Shown piece after piece: positions 41,612 to 50,689 of a stretch of DNA of 64,000 nt (position 1 is the stretch's first letter; each line of letters starts with the position of its first letter). The DNA comes from an uncultured Pseudoflavonifractor sp. GTDB lineage: Bacteria; Bacillota; Clostridia; Oscillospirales; Oscillospiraceae. The translations under genes and the position numbers were made by a program. Under the pieces are notes generated by a model. The model did no database searches, was not told the origin of the DNA, and saw only the letters and a program-made list of their open reading frames with translations. The stretch is from assembly GCA_947651395.1 (NCBI GenBank), contig CANSYW010000004.1, positions 58,048 through 122,047 of the forward strand, given 5' to 3'.

Positions 41612-43801
41612 ATGAAGTTCAAGAAGCTCATTTCTCTGGGCCTCTCTCTGGTCATGGCCCTGTCCCTGACAGTGCCCGCCATGGCCGCTGATGAGGAGGC
41701 GGTCGAGGAGACCGTCGAGCCCTACGTCGTCTCTGAGGACGTGAAGGGCAGCGTTGTGATCCTCCACTCCAACGACGTCCACGGCGCCATTGAGGGCTAT
41801 GCCAAGATGGCCACCCTGAAGGCCATGTTTGAGGAGGCCGGGGCCGAGGTCATCGTGGTGGACGCCGGCGACTACATCCAGGGCGCTCCCGCCGTCAGCG
41901 TCAGCCAGGGCGAGACCGCCGTGGAGCTGATGAACATGGCCGGTTACACTCTGTCCACGCTGGGCAACCATGAGTTCGATTACGGCTATGAGAACATGAA
42001 GGCTCTGGCTGAGAAGGCCGAGTTCGAGATCCTGGCCGCCAACGTCCTCTTTGAGGGCAAGGCCGCTTTTGGCACCAACAAGGTGATCGAGGCCGGCAAC
42101 AAGAAGATCGGCTTCTTCGGCCTGGAGACTCCCGAGACCGCCACCAAGGCTCACCCCGCTAAGATCAAGGGCGTGAGCATTCCCGGCGGCAAGGAGATGT
42201 ACAAGATCGCCGAGGAGCAGATCAAGGCTCTGAAGGACGCCAAGGTTGACGTCATCGTCTGCCTGGGCCACCTGGGAATCGACGACGAGACCGCCGCCAA
42301 CGCCAACCGCTCCATCGACCTGCTGGAGAACGTGAAGGGCATCGATGTGCTCATCGACGGTCACTCCCACTCCACCGAGGATAAGATCGCGGAGAAGACC
42401 AATGAGGATCGTACCGTGAACGGCACTGCGCTCACCTCCACCGGCACCGCCTTTGCCAACATCGGTGTGGTCGTCATCGACGCCGACGGCAAGATCACCA
42501 CCGAGTGCGTGGACACCGAGGCCATCACTGTGGCCGAGGATGACGCCATTCTTGCCCGCGCCGCCGAGATCAAGGCTGAGATCGACGCCGAGTACGGCAA
42601 GGTCTTCGCCAAGAGCGAGGTCAGCCTCAACGGCGACAAGGCTCCCGGCAACCGCACCGAGGAGACCAACCTGGGCGACCTCATTGCCGACGCCATGCTC
42701 TGGTACGCCACCAAGGAGGATCTGGGCGTTCCCGCTGAGAACGTCATCGCCATCACCAACGGCGGCGGTATCCGGGCTCCCATCGCTGCCGGCGACATCA
42801 GCAAGAAGGACGTAAACACTGTTCTGCCCTTCGGCAACACCGTGGCCGTCGACTACGTCAGCGGCGAGGTTCTGCTGGAGGCCCTGGAGGCTTCCACCTT
42901 CTGCACTCCCACCGCCATCGGCGGCTTCCCCCAGGTGGCCGGTATTGAGTTTACCGTGGACACCGGCAAGGCCTTTGACGCCGGCGAGAACTATCCCGGC
43001 ACCACCGTCGCCAAGCCCAACTCCATCAACCGCGTGACCGTCAATGCCATCAACGGCAAGGACTTTGACGCTGAGGCCACCTACGCCGTGGTCACCAACG
43101 ACTTCCTGGCCGCCGGCGGCGACACCTATTACGCTCTGTCCGTGTCTGAGAAGATCACCGACACCGGCGCCGCTCTGGACGAAGTGCTGATGCAGTACAT
43201 TACCGAGGTGCTGGAGGGCGTTGTGGGCGAGAAGTATGCCGAGCCCCAGGGCCGTATCACCATCATTGATCCTCTGGCCGCTTACACCGACCTGGAGGAC
43301 AGCTGGTACACCGACGCTGTCCGCGCTGTGGTGACCGACGAGCTGATGAAGGGCACCAGCGAGACCACCTTCGCTCCCGCCGGCGTCGTGACCAACGGCC
43401 AGGTCATCCAGACCCTCTACAACCTGACCGTGGAGGAGAAGGCCGAGCCCGCCGAGGGTGAGGAGTGGTACGCTCCCGCCGTGGCCTGGGCCGCCGAGAA
43501 GGGCCTGGTGGAGGCCGAGGGCTTCGAGGACGTGGAGATTACCCGCGCCGAGACCGCCAAGCTCATCGCCGACTACTGCGCCCTGAGCGAGCTCACCGTG
43601 GAGGGCGGCATGGCCGTCAAGGAGATGGCCGACTACGAGGAGGTCCCCGCCGATTACCTGGAGGCTGTGGGCTACTGCTTCGACGCCGGCATCATGGTGG
43701 GCGGCAACGGCAACCTGATGCCCGCCAAGACCCTGACCCGCGCTGAGTTCGCGCAGGTCCTGGTGAATCTGGACGCTTTTGTGTCCGCCGCCGCGAAATA
43801 A
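41612..43801 (+). CDS. Secreted 5'-nucleotidase with SLH domains
   Basis: A 729-residue exported enzyme. The ATG after AGGTGG gives a signal peptide ending VPAMA (about residue 25). The metallophosphatase domain (about 45-300) shows SNDVHGAIEG, DAGDYIQG, LGNHEFDYG and a DGHSHS metal motif. The 5'-nucleotidase C-terminal substrate domain runs about 320-550 (NRTEETNLGDLIADAMLW, ITNGGGIRAP). The last 170 residues are SLH-like modules (DLEDSWYTDAVRAV, WYAPAVAWAAEKGLVEAE) that would hold it on the wall polymer. It likely releases phosphate and nucleosides from extracellular nucleotides. The gene shows strong codon bias (GAG, AAG, GCC), suggesting high expression. Confidence 0.93.
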   Translation: MKFKKLISLGLSLVMALSLTVPAMAADEEAVEETVEPYVVSEDVKGSVVILHSNDVHGAIEGYAKMATLKAMFEEAGAEVIVVDAGDYIQGAPAVSVSQGETAVELMNMAGYTLSTLGNHEFDYGYENMKALAEKAEFEILAANVLFEGKAAFGTNKVIEAGNKKIGFFGLETPETATKAHPAKIKGVSIPGGKEMYKIAEEQIKALKDAKVDVIVCLGHLGIDDETAANANRSIDLLENVKGIDVLIDGHSHSTEDKIAEKTNEDRTVNGTALTSTGTAFANIGVVVIDADGKITTECVDTEAITVAEDDAILARAAEIKAEIDAEYGKVFAKSEVSLNGDKAPGNRTEETNLGDLIADAMLWYATKEDLGVPAENVIAITNGGGIRAPIAAGDISKKDVNTVLPFGNTVAVDYVSGEVLLEALEASTFCTPTAIGGFPQVAGIEFTVDTGKAFDAGENYPGTTVAKPNSINRVTVNAINGKDFDAEATYAVVTNDFLAAGGDTYYALSVSEKITDTGAALDEVLMQYITEVLEGVVGEKYAEPQGRITIIDPLAAYTDLEDSWYTDAVRAVVTDELMKGTSETTFAPAGVVTNGQVIQTLYNLTVEEKAEPAEGEEWYAPAVAWAAEKGLVEAEGFEDVEITRAETAKLIADYCALSELTVEGGMAVKEMADYEEVPADYLEAVGYCFDAGIMVGGNGNLMPAKTLTRAEFAQVLVNLDAFVSAAAK

Positions 43802-43819
43802 ATCCATCTGCTGAGGAAT

Positions 43820-43851
43820 GGCTCCGGAGCGTGCTCCGGAGCCGTTCTTTT
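43820..43851 (+). terminator. Terminator after the 5'-nucleotidase gene
   Basis: Stem GGCTCCGGAGC/GCTCCGGAGCC with a two-base connector and a following TTCTTTTT tail. Confidence 0.88.
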
Positions 43852-43924
43852 TATCGGACTGCGGCTTCGATGGACAAGGGCAAACACGTGTTTTCCTTTG
43901 TTTATCGAAGCTAAGGAATTCCAA

Positions 43925-43953
43925 TTGTAATTTCCAAAAGAAAATGGTATGAT
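43925..43953 (+). promoter_or_regulatory. Promoter of the SLH hydrolase-phosphatase gene
   Basis: TTGTAA (43925-43930), 17-base spacer, TATGAT (43948-43953), 58 bases before the ATG: the same spacing and -35 core as the promoter at 41525, suggesting the two SLH enzymes are expressed alike. Confidence 0.8.
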
Positions 43954-44011
43954 AAGTCCATACTGAGGTCTTATGCGCCTCAATCATCAGAAAAGGAAAG
44001 GTGAACTGTAC

Positions 44012-46558
44012 ATGAACTGGAAAAAACTCACTTCCCTTGTCCTCTCCGCAGCTCTGAGCCTGTCCCTGGCGGCCCCCGCCATGGCGGCCGAGCTGCCCGA
44101 GGGCTGGACCCCTGCCGACGGGGCCCGGACGGAGCAGGAGGCCTCCGCGCCCTGGTACGCGGAGGCCCAGGCCTATGTGACCGAAAAGGGCTATATGTCC
44201 ACCGTCGACGGCGTTGACTTCGCCCCTGAGGCCACCCTGACCCGGGCCACTGTGTTCCAGACTCTGTGGAACATGGAGGGCAAGCCGGAGGCTGCCTGGA
44301 CCGTCAGCGCCGAGAGCCATCTGAACGCGCTGGCCCAGGCCTCCGTCATGGAGATCTTTGCCGCCGACGTGGAGGGCAAGTGGTACGCCGACTCCGCCAA
44401 GTGGGCCTATATGGAGGGCCTGACCCAGAGCGATTCCGGCCGGTACCAGGGGGATCGGGAGATCACCCGGGCCGAGGTGGCCGCTATCTTTGACCGCTAC
44501 GCCGGTTTGAACGGCTGGCTGGTGGATACCTCCACCAGCCCCGCCCTCACCGCCCCCGACTATGACACGCTGCCTGAGTGGGCCGTGGAGGGCGTGGAGG
44601 TCTGCTACAAGCTGAAGCTGATGAAGGGCGACGAGACCGGCGCCATCAATCCCGCCAACCTGATGACCCGTGCCGAGCTGGCCACCATGCTCAAGAGCTA
44701 CGACGAGCTGGTGCCCATCTACCTGACCCGCAATGTGGAGATCGACGTTCCTGAGCAGGACGGCATCCCCGCCCACACCATTCCCGGCGTGCTGACCATC
44801 CCCGGAGTCCACGAGGGGGAGACCTTCCCCGCCGTTGTGATGCTCCACGGCACCGGCTCCAACAAGGACGAGGCGGGCAATGGCTATGTGGCCGCCGCCC
44901 CTGAGCTGGCCAAGAACGGCGTGGCCTCTCTGCGCATCGACTTTATGGGCAGCGGCGATTCCATCTTTACCTACGCCCACTATAACTACACCTCCGCCAC
45001 CATCGACGCCAAGGCCGCCGCCGACTACCTGGCGGAGCAGGAGGGCGTGGACGCCGACAAGCTGGCCGTCATGGGTTGGAGCCAGGGCGGTACCAACGCT
45101 CTGCTGGCCGCCGCGGCCCACCCCGAGACCTTCAAGGCCGTGGTCACCTGGTCGGGCGCCCTGGATCTCTCCACCATGTTTGAGGACTTTGACAAGGCTT
45201 ACGCCGAGGCCAAGAAGAACGAGAGCTATGAGATGACCTTTGACTGGCGGGACAGCCTGAACGTGGGCGAGCGCTGGTTCAAGGAGGTCAAGGAGACCGA
45301 CGTGCTGAAGACCATCAAGGGTCTGGAGACTCCTCTGCTGGCCATCAACGGCGACAAGGACGACGTGGTGCTCCCTGAGAACGCCGACAAGATCGCCGGG
45401 GCGGTGAAGAACGGCCGGACCTGCCTGATCGAGGGCGCCGATCATACCTATAATGTTTTCACCGAAGAGGACTTCAAGACCATCTACAAGGCCGCCGACA
45501 TTACCGCCGGCTTCCTGAGCGAGACGCTCAACGGCTGTGTGACCGGTAAGGTGAACGCTGTGAGCAAGTACGGCAATGTGGGCACCGACATTTACGCCGA
45601 CGTCTTTACGGGCGCGGGCTATGCCGTGGGCGACATCCTGAAGGTCACCGTGGGCGACCAGACCGTGGAGGCCCCCTTCGGCACCGGCTACTCCAATGTG
45701 GACACCGGCAATGCCATCGTCCTCACCGACACCTCCAACAATACTGTGGCCGCCGCCATCAACATGGGCAACTTCTCCAAGACCTACGGCGCCGAGATGG
45801 ATACCGTTATCACCTTCGCCATGGGGGAGAAGGAGGGCTACCTGGAGGAGTACACCATCCGCAACATCGACGCCCTGCGCACCAATGATATCAAGGATTA
45901 TGGCGACGACAAGGCCGTCTTCGCCAACTTCCGTGCCGTGAAGATGGGCGACATGGCCGAGGGCGTGCTCTACCGCTCCTCCAGCCCGGTGAATCCTGAG
46001 CTGGGCCGGAACACCTACGCCGACGAGTTTGCCAAAGAGGCCGGGATCAAGACCATCCTGGACCTGGCTGACTCCGAGGAGGAGTACGCCGCCTATGAAG
46101 GTGTGGAGGCCTCCTACGCCGTCACCACCAACACCGTGAAGCTGGACATGGGCGTGGACTTCGCCGCCGAGGACTTTACCGCCAAGCTGAAGACCGGTCT
46201 GGAGTATATGCTTGCCAACGAGGGTCCCTACCTGATCCACTGCAACGAGGGTAAGGATCGGGCCGGCTTCGTCGCCATGCTGCTGGAGTGCCTGATGGGC
46301 GGTAAGGTGCAGGAGATCACCGAGGATTATATGCTCTCTTATGAGAACTACTACCACGTGGAGAAGGACTCCGACCGCTGGGTCCGCATTGCCCAGAGCA
46401 ATGTGGTGGCCAATCTCCTCAAGCTCACCGGAGCCGAGGACGAGAAGGCCCTGGCCAAGGCCGACCTCAGCAAGGCCGCTGAGACCTATCTCACTGAGAC
46501 CGTGGGCCTCACCGCCGAGCAGGTCACCGCGCTCAAGGACGTTTTGGCCGGGAAGTAA
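44012..46558 (+). CDS. Secreted SLH protein fusing an alpha/beta hydrolase and a tyrosine phosphatase-like domain
   Basis: An 848-residue multidomain exported protein. The signal peptide ends at APAMA (about 25). SLH modules occupy about 30-225 (WYAEAQAYVTEKGYMSTVDG, FAPEATLTRATVF). A serine alpha/beta hydrolase follows (about 245-500): oxyanion region MLHGTGSNKDEAG and nucleophile Ser357 in GWSQGG. A beta domain (about 510-620; NAVSKYGNVGTDIYAD) resembles the C-terminal domain of SAM hydroxide adenosyltransferases. The last third is a Y_phosphatase3-type phosphatase with the CX5R loop at Cys744-Arg750 (HCNEGKDRAG). All catalytic residues look intact. Substrates are unknown; ester and phosphate removal from one extracellular molecule is a plausible combined role. 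Confidence 0.85.
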   Translation: MNWKKLTSLVLSAALSLSLAAPAMAAELPEGWTPADGARTEQEASAPWYAEAQAYVTEKGYMSTVDGVDFAPEATLTRATVFQTLWNMEGKPEAAWTVSAESHLNALAQASVMEIFAADVEGKWYADSAKWAYMEGLTQSDSGRYQGDREITRAEVAAIFDRYAGLNGWLVDTSTSPALTAPDYDTLPEWAVEGVEVCYKLKLMKGDETGAINPANLMTRAELATMLKSYDELVPIYLTRNVEIDVPEQDGIPAHTIPGVLTIPGVHEGETFPAVVMLHGTGSNKDEAGNGYVAAAPELAKNGVASLRIDFMGSGDSIFTYAHYNYTSATIDAKAAADYLAEQEGVDADKLAVMGWSQGGTNALLAAAAHPETFKAVVTWSGALDLSTMFEDFDKAYAEAKKNESYEMTFDWRDSLNVGERWFKEVKETDVLKTIKGLETPLLAINGDKDDVVLPENADKIAGAVKNGRTCLIEGADHTYNVFTEEDFKTIYKAADITAGFLSETLNGCVTGKVNAVSKYGNVGTDIYADVFTGAGYAVGDILKVTVGDQTVEAPFGTGYSNVDTGNAIVLTDTSNNTVAAAINMGNFSKTYGAEMDTVITFAMGEKEGYLEEYTIRNIDALRTNDIKDYGDDKAVFANFRAVKMGDMAEGVLYRSSSPVNPELGRNTYADEFAKEAGIKTILDLADSEEEYAAYEGVEASYAVTTNTVKLDMGVDFAAEDFTAKLKTGLEYMLANEGPYLIHCNEGKDRAGFVAMLLECLMGGKVQEITEDYMLSYENYYHVEKDSDRWVRIAQSNVVANLLKLTGAEDEKALAKADLSKAAETYLTETVGLTAEQVTALKDVLAGK

Positions 46559-46581
46559 GCCCGGACCAAACAGCATACAAA

Positions 46582-46614
46582 AAGAGCCGCCTTCCAAAAC
46601 GGAAGGCGGCTCTT
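46582..46614. terminator. Bidirectional terminator
   Basis: Perfect 14-bp stem AAGAGCCGCCTTCC with its complement and an AAAAC loop, between the convergent SLH hydrolase gene and the PrpR-like regulator. GCTTTT follows on the + strand. Confidence 0.9.
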
Positions 46615-46633
46615 GCTTTTGCGGAGTGAGGAA

Positions 46634-48403
46634 CTACTGGCCGAGCTTTCGCCATAGGGTGGAGCGGCCAATGCCCAGCCGCTTGGCGGCCGCGGATTGG
46701 TTCATCTGCTCCTGCCGCAGTACGGCGAAGATCACGTCCCGCTCGATCTCCCGCAGGGACTTTGACAGGTCGATGGCCTGGGCGCTCTGGGCGCCTTCGG
46801 CGGGAATGGCGCTGAGGATCTCGGCGGTGAGCTCCCCGGAGATCAGGGTGGTCTTGCAGGCCAGCACCAACTGCTGGACCACGTCATTGAGCTGGAGGAT
46901 GTTCAGCGGCCAGGAAAAGGCCTGCAGCTGGGCCATGGCCGAAGGCTCGAAGGCAATGGCGCTGCCGGAGAGATTTTTGCCGTTCCACTCCAGAAGCTCT
47001 CCGGCCAGCAGGGGGATCAGCTCGGTCAGCTGGGAGAGGGGCTTGGGGGAGATGTGCAGGCCCCGCAGGCAACGGTACAGGCTGATGGAAAAGCCACGCT
47101 CCACCACCAGCCTGGACAGGTCGGCGCAGCTGGTGGCGTACAGCCTGTGGCGGCGGCCCATGTTGGTGTTGATGATATACTCGGCCAGGGTGGACTGCAT
47201 GGCGGGCTCCAAAAGGTCGATCCGCTCCAAAAGCACGGAGCCGCCCACGTCATGGATGGGGTTGCGGTAATTGTTTACCACGGTGTCCCAGGACTTTTTG
47301 GTGACGCTTTTGCAGTTGATGGTGATCAGCGGAGTTTTGCTCCGGACGCTGTGACAATAGATATATTGGGCCAGCTCCGCCTTTCCGGTGCCGATCTCGC
47401 CGGTGATCAGCACGGGAATGTGGGTGTCGATGGCGGACTGGACCACCTTTTCCAGACAGGAGCGGTAGGCTCCGTTCCAAATCACGTTGCTGATGCCCTG
47501 AAAGATATTGTCGGCGTTGTCCAGATGAATGAAGGAGGTCTTTTGAGAGATGGAGTACAGCTTGCGCAGACGGAAGCAGTAGAACACGTTCTCTCCCGGG
47601 ATCCGGTGTCCCTCGATCTCCCAATAGAAATCGTCGATCCGTTTGACGACGGACAGATGGCTCTCCCGCTCCAGCGTGTCGATATAGCGGACGATATGCT
47701 CCTCGGTGGACAAAAGACTTTTGTTCCGGACGGCGATGTTGGCATACACCGCCTTTCCGGCCTGGTTGAAAATGATGATCCCGTCCTTGCTCTGATCCAA
47801 AAAGGTCTGGTAGAGTCCGTCTGTCTGTCGGACGTTTTCCACGCATTGATGAAAGGCCAGCGCCTGCTGGATGGCCGACTGGATGCTCTCCCGGGAGGAG
47901 GTGATGCGGATGGTCTTCAGGCCGATGGGCGGGGCGAGATTTTCCGCGACAATGCCGGCAATGACATAGTCAAAGCCCTTTTCCTTGATCTCCCGGAGCA
48001 GCCCCTCCACCTGGGAGACATGGTAAAAGGTATAGAGATGGAGGGAGAGGCCCAGCAGCTCGGCCAGACGCCGGTAAGTCTCAATGACCGGCGGCGTGCT
48101 CAAAACGGCGAAGGGCTGCCGCAGGGAGTTGGCCAGCTGGAGGGTGCGCAGAACATCGTAGGCGGAGACCTCCACGCCGATCACAGGGGTGATGGAGGAG
48201 CTGCGCAGCAGGTCGGCGGTAAAGGACCGGGAGATGATGACGTCAAATTTTTTGCTGGGATAGATCTGAGTGTACTCGATGGCGCTTTGATAGATGCCGG
48301 GGGCGAGATACATGTCGATCTGGGGATATTGACGGGCGACCTCCTCCGCCAGCTCGCCGAACTCCGGATATGGGGCGACGGTCAGGATGCAGATCTTGTT
48401 CAA
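46634..48403 (-). CDS. PrpR-type transcription regulator with degenerate AAA domain
   Basis: A 589-residue regulator if started at the TTG at 48403 (GGTGA four bases upstream; a longer frame begins at 48529). The N-terminal PrpR_N sensor domain runs about 1-190 (LTVAPYPEFGELAEEVA), a PAS-like domain about 195-310, then an AAA+ domain with Walker A GEIGTGKAEL near 333 and a C-terminal Fis-type helix-turn-helix (NQSAAAKRLGIGRSTLWRKL). The GAFTGA loop that contacts sigma-54 is absent and Walker B is altered to GGSVLLERIDLLEP, so it probably does not activate sigma-54. It sits just after the TRAP/lyase operon and likely senses the operon's substrate or product. Confidence 0.82.
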   Translation of the reverse strand: MNKICILTVAPYPEFGELAEEVARQYPQIDMYLAPGIYQSAIEYTQIYPSKKFDVIISRSFTADLLRSSSITPVIGVEVSAYDVLRTLQLANSLRQPFAVLSTPPVIETYRRLAELLGLSLHLYTFYHVSQVEGLLREIKEKGFDYVIAGIVAENLAPPIGLKTIRITSSRESIQSAIQQALAFHQCVENVRQTDGLYQTFLDQSKDGIIIFNQAGKAVYANIAVRNKSLLSTEEHIVRYIDTLERESHLSVVKRIDDFYWEIEGHRIPGENVFYCFRLRKLYSISQKTSFIHLDNADNIFQGISNVIWNGAYRSCLEKVVQSAIDTHIPVLITGEIGTGKAELAQYIYCHSVRSKTPLITINCKSVTKKSWDTVVNNYRNPIHDVGGSVLLERIDLLEPAMQSTLAEYIINTNMGRRHRLYATSCADLSRLVVERGFSISLYRCLRGLHISPKPLSQLTELIPLLAGELLEWNGKNLSGSAIAFEPSAMAQLQAFSWPLNILQLNDVVQQLVLACKTTLISGELTAEILSAIPAEGAQSAQAIDLSKSLREIERDVIFAVLRQEQMNQSAAAKRLGIGRSTLWRKLGQ

Positions 48404-48431
48404 AAAATCACCGGCCTTTCCACGAGAAACG

Positions 48432-48456
48432 CCGCATCCGTCCGGGACGGATGCGG
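48432..48456 (-). terminator. Hairpin between the lyase and regulator genes
   Basis: A 12-base near-perfect inverted repeat (CCGCATCCGTCC/GGACGGATGCGG) between the PrpB-like gene stop and the regulator start, followed on the minus strand by CGTTTCTCG. It should reduce readthrough into the regulator gene. Confidence 0.75.
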
Positions 48457-48477
48457 TGCTTCTCAAATCAAGAAGGG

Positions 48478-49359
48478 TCAAAACATACCGGGGGGATTCC
48501 AGTCCTGAATGCCCAGAAGCTGGTTGCACTGTTCAATGGGCATGAGCTGGTCGAAGAAGGTCAGGCAGCTGCCGGTCTGCTTGAATTGCTCCACCAGGTC
48601 GGTGGCGGCCCGGCACCAGCGCATCAACAGACCGTTGGGCCAGCAGACGGCGCGCAGACCGGCCTGCCGCAGCTGCTCCAGGGTGAAGCAGACCTCGGGG
48701 CAGAACTCCATCAGACAGTACAAAATGGGGATGCGGACGGTGTCGCAGGCCCGCTTGATGTCGTCCAGGTCGTCGAACACGCCCTTGGCGGAGAAAATAT
48801 AGCCCATGTCAGCGCCGGCGTCGGCGGCCAGGTTCAGCCGGCGGATGGCCTCATCGACGCCGACCACCTCGGCGGCGTCGGAGCGGGCGATGACCAGAAA
48901 GTTGGGGTCCCGGCGGTACTTGACGGCGGTCTCGATCTTCCGGGCAAAGACCTCGGCGGTCTCGATCTGTACTCCGTGCATCCCGCCGCAGCGCTTGGGG
49001 GTGACCTGATCTTCAAAGTGGGCCCCGCAGATGCCGGCCAGTTCCAGGTCGTTCATGGTGCGGCGGACGTTCAGGTCGTTGCCGTAGCCGGTGTCCGCAT
49101 CGATCACAAAGGGAAGCTCCACGCAGGAGGCCAGGTCGCCGGCGTGCTTGGTCTGCTCGGAGCCGGTGACCACGCCGATGTCGGGCACGCCCAAAATGCT
49201 GGCGGCGGTGGCCTGGCCGCCCATGTAGCAGCCGTCGAAGCAGCCGGCGGCCTGGGCTACCCGGGCGGTGATCCCGTCAAAGGCGCCGCAAAGAAGGGTC
49301 ATCCGGTCTTGATCGAGCATGTTTTTCTTGAATGCCGCTCTTTTTTCTTCAATCGTCAT
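48478..49359 (-). CDS. Isocitrate lyase/PEP mutase family enzyme (PrpB-like lyase)
   Basis: A 293-residue TIM-barrel enzyme of the isocitrate lyase/PEP mutase superfamily, the size of 2-methylisocitrate lyase, oxaloacetate decarboxylase and dimethylmalate lyase. The ATG at 49359 follows GAGAGGA and starts MTIEEKRAAFKK. The metal-binding DADTGYGN (about residue 88) and GAHFEDQ are present. The active-site loop reads PKRCGGMHG, carrying the catalytic Cys of the lyase branch (KRCGH) and thereby arguing against PEP mutase. Co-transcribed with the TRAP genes upstream, it probably cleaves or decarboxylates the transported acid. Confidence 0.85.
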   Translation of the reverse strand: MTIEEKRAAFKKNMLDQDRMTLLCGAFDGITARVAQAAGCFDGCYMGGQATAASILGVPDIGVVTGSEQTKHAGDLASCVELPFVIDADTGYGNDLNVRRTMNDLELAGICGAHFEDQVTPKRCGGMHGVQIETAEVFARKIETAVKYRRDPNFLVIARSDAAEVVGVDEAIRRLNLAADAGADMGYIFSAKGVFDDLDDIKRACDTVRIPILYCLMEFCPEVCFTLEQLRQAGLRAVCWPNGLLMRWCRAATDLVEQFKQTGSCLTFFDQLMPIEQCNQLLGIQDWNPPGMF

Positions 49360-49378
49360 ATGGATCGTTCCTCTCTGC

Positions 49379-50689
49379 TCAGGATAGGATGTTGACAAAG
49401 AACATGATGTATTCGGGGAAACAGGTGGTGACGACAATGGCCACCAGGCCGACCAGCATGAAGGGAATGGATTCCTTTACCGTCTCGCCGTATCCGGCCC
49501 CCGCGATCTTGGTGCCCACAAAGGTGCCCAGGGCGAAGGGCGGGGTCAAAAAGCCCACGCTCATATTCACCAGCAGGATGGCGCCGAAGTGGATGGCGGT
49601 GATCCCGTAGGTCTTCGCCACCGGCAGCAGCAGGGGAGTCATGATCAGCACGGCGGCGTTGATGTCCAGGAAGGTGCCCAAAAACAGGAACAGAAGGTTG
49701 ATCATCAGCAGGAAAACGCCCTTGCTGGAGATGTTGGAGGTGATGAGGTTGGACAAATAATTGGACACGCCCGACATGGTGATGGCCTTGCCCGCCACAG
49801 TGGAAAAAGCGTTGAGCAATCCGATGGCGGCGGTGGAGGCGCCGCTGATGGCGGCCACCTGCCAGAGGGAAAGTCCGGCGCGGTGATTGAGAAAGCGCAC
49901 GATGATGAAGTAGATCACGCCATACACCGCGCTGAGGGCGCCGGCCTCGGTGGGGGTACAGACGCCCCCATAGATGCAGCCGTAAATAATGACGGGCATC
50001 AGCAGGGCGGGAAAGGTCTTGACGGTGCGAAGACCGATGTTGCCCAGGTAGGCGCCCACGCTGTCATGGAGCTTTCCGATCTTGGGCCTGCGGCGGCCGA
50101 TGCGGAAGTAGTTGACAATGATGTAGCCCGCCATAAAGATAAAGGCGGGACCCACGGTGGCCATCCACACATCGGAGATTTTGCTGTCTGAGGCCAGGGC
50201 GTACATGATGCCGGGGACGCTGGGGGGAATGAGGATGCCGAGGAAGCAGGTGGCGGCCAGCATGGCGGCGGTGTAGCCCTTGGGGTAGCCGTCCTTGTCC
50301 ATTTCGGGGGCCATGATGTTGCCAATGGCGCTGATGGTGGCCATGGCGGAGCCGGTCAGCACGCCGAAGGCCATGCAGGTGATGGTGCAGATGATGCCCA
50401 GAGAGCCCCGGATGCGGCCCAGAATGGACTGGATCCAGTTGACCACCAGCTTGGAGATGCCGCTGTGCTCCATCAGTACCCCGGCGAAGATGTAGAAGGG
50501 GATGGCCAGCAGAGCGAAGCTGTCCAGGGAGGCAAAGGAGTACTGGGCCACCGTGACGGTGTTCATGTGAGCGCCCAGGAACACAAACAGAGAGGCGATG
50601 GCGAGGCCGAAGGAGACAGGGACCTTCAGCAGCATGGACAGGAGGAAGAAGGAGCCGATAAAGATCAGCAGCGCGACGCCGGCATTCAT
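49379..50689 (-). CDS. dctM: TRAP transporter large permease (DctM family)
   Basis: A 436-residue DctM homologue with about twelve hydrophobic helices. Family segments include GVLTGSAMATISAIGNIMAPEM, the LGILIPPSVPGIMYA helix, TPTEAGALSAVYG and a C-terminal VGFLTPPFAL. It overlaps the dctQ stop by four bases. It is distinct in sequence from the dctM at 3058, so the cell has at least two TRAP systems of different specificity. Confidence 0.95.
   Translation of the reverse strand: MNAGVALLIFIGSFFLLSMLLKVPVSFGLAIASLFVFLGAHMNTVTVAQYSFASLDSFALLAIPFYIFAGVLMEHSGISKLVVNWIQSILGRIRGSLGIICTITCMAFGVLTGSAMATISAIGNIMAPEMDKDGYPKGYTAAMLAATCFLGILIPPSVPGIMYALASDSKISDVWMATVGPAFIFMAGYIIVNYFRIGRRRPKIGKLHDSVGAYLGNIGLRTVKTFPALLMPVIIYGCIYGGVCTPTEAGALSAVYGVIYFIIVRFLNHRAGLSLWQVAAISGASTAAIGLLNAFSTVAGKAITMSGVSNYLSNLITSNISSKGVFLLMINLLFLFLGTFLDINAAVLIMTPLLLPVAKTYGITAIHFGAILLVNMSVGFLTPPFALGTFVGTKIAGAGYGETVKESIPFMLVGLVAIVVTTCFPEYIMFFVNILS

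Noticed and set aside
41522..46597. A 1691-codon open frame on the minus strand
   Set aside because: It lies antisense to two genes with clear domains, promoters and signal peptides. GC-rich codon bias (GAG, GCC, AAG) removes stops from the opposite strand; the product is Gly/His/Val-rich without any domain.
46634..48403. Sigma-54-dependent activator
   Set aside because: Walker A is present, but the GAFTGA loop is missing and Walker B is altered; no -24/-12 promoter was found upstream of the TRAP operon.
48478..49359. Phosphoenolpyruvate mutase
   Set aside because: The KRCGG active-site loop with its cysteine belongs to the lyase branch of the family.
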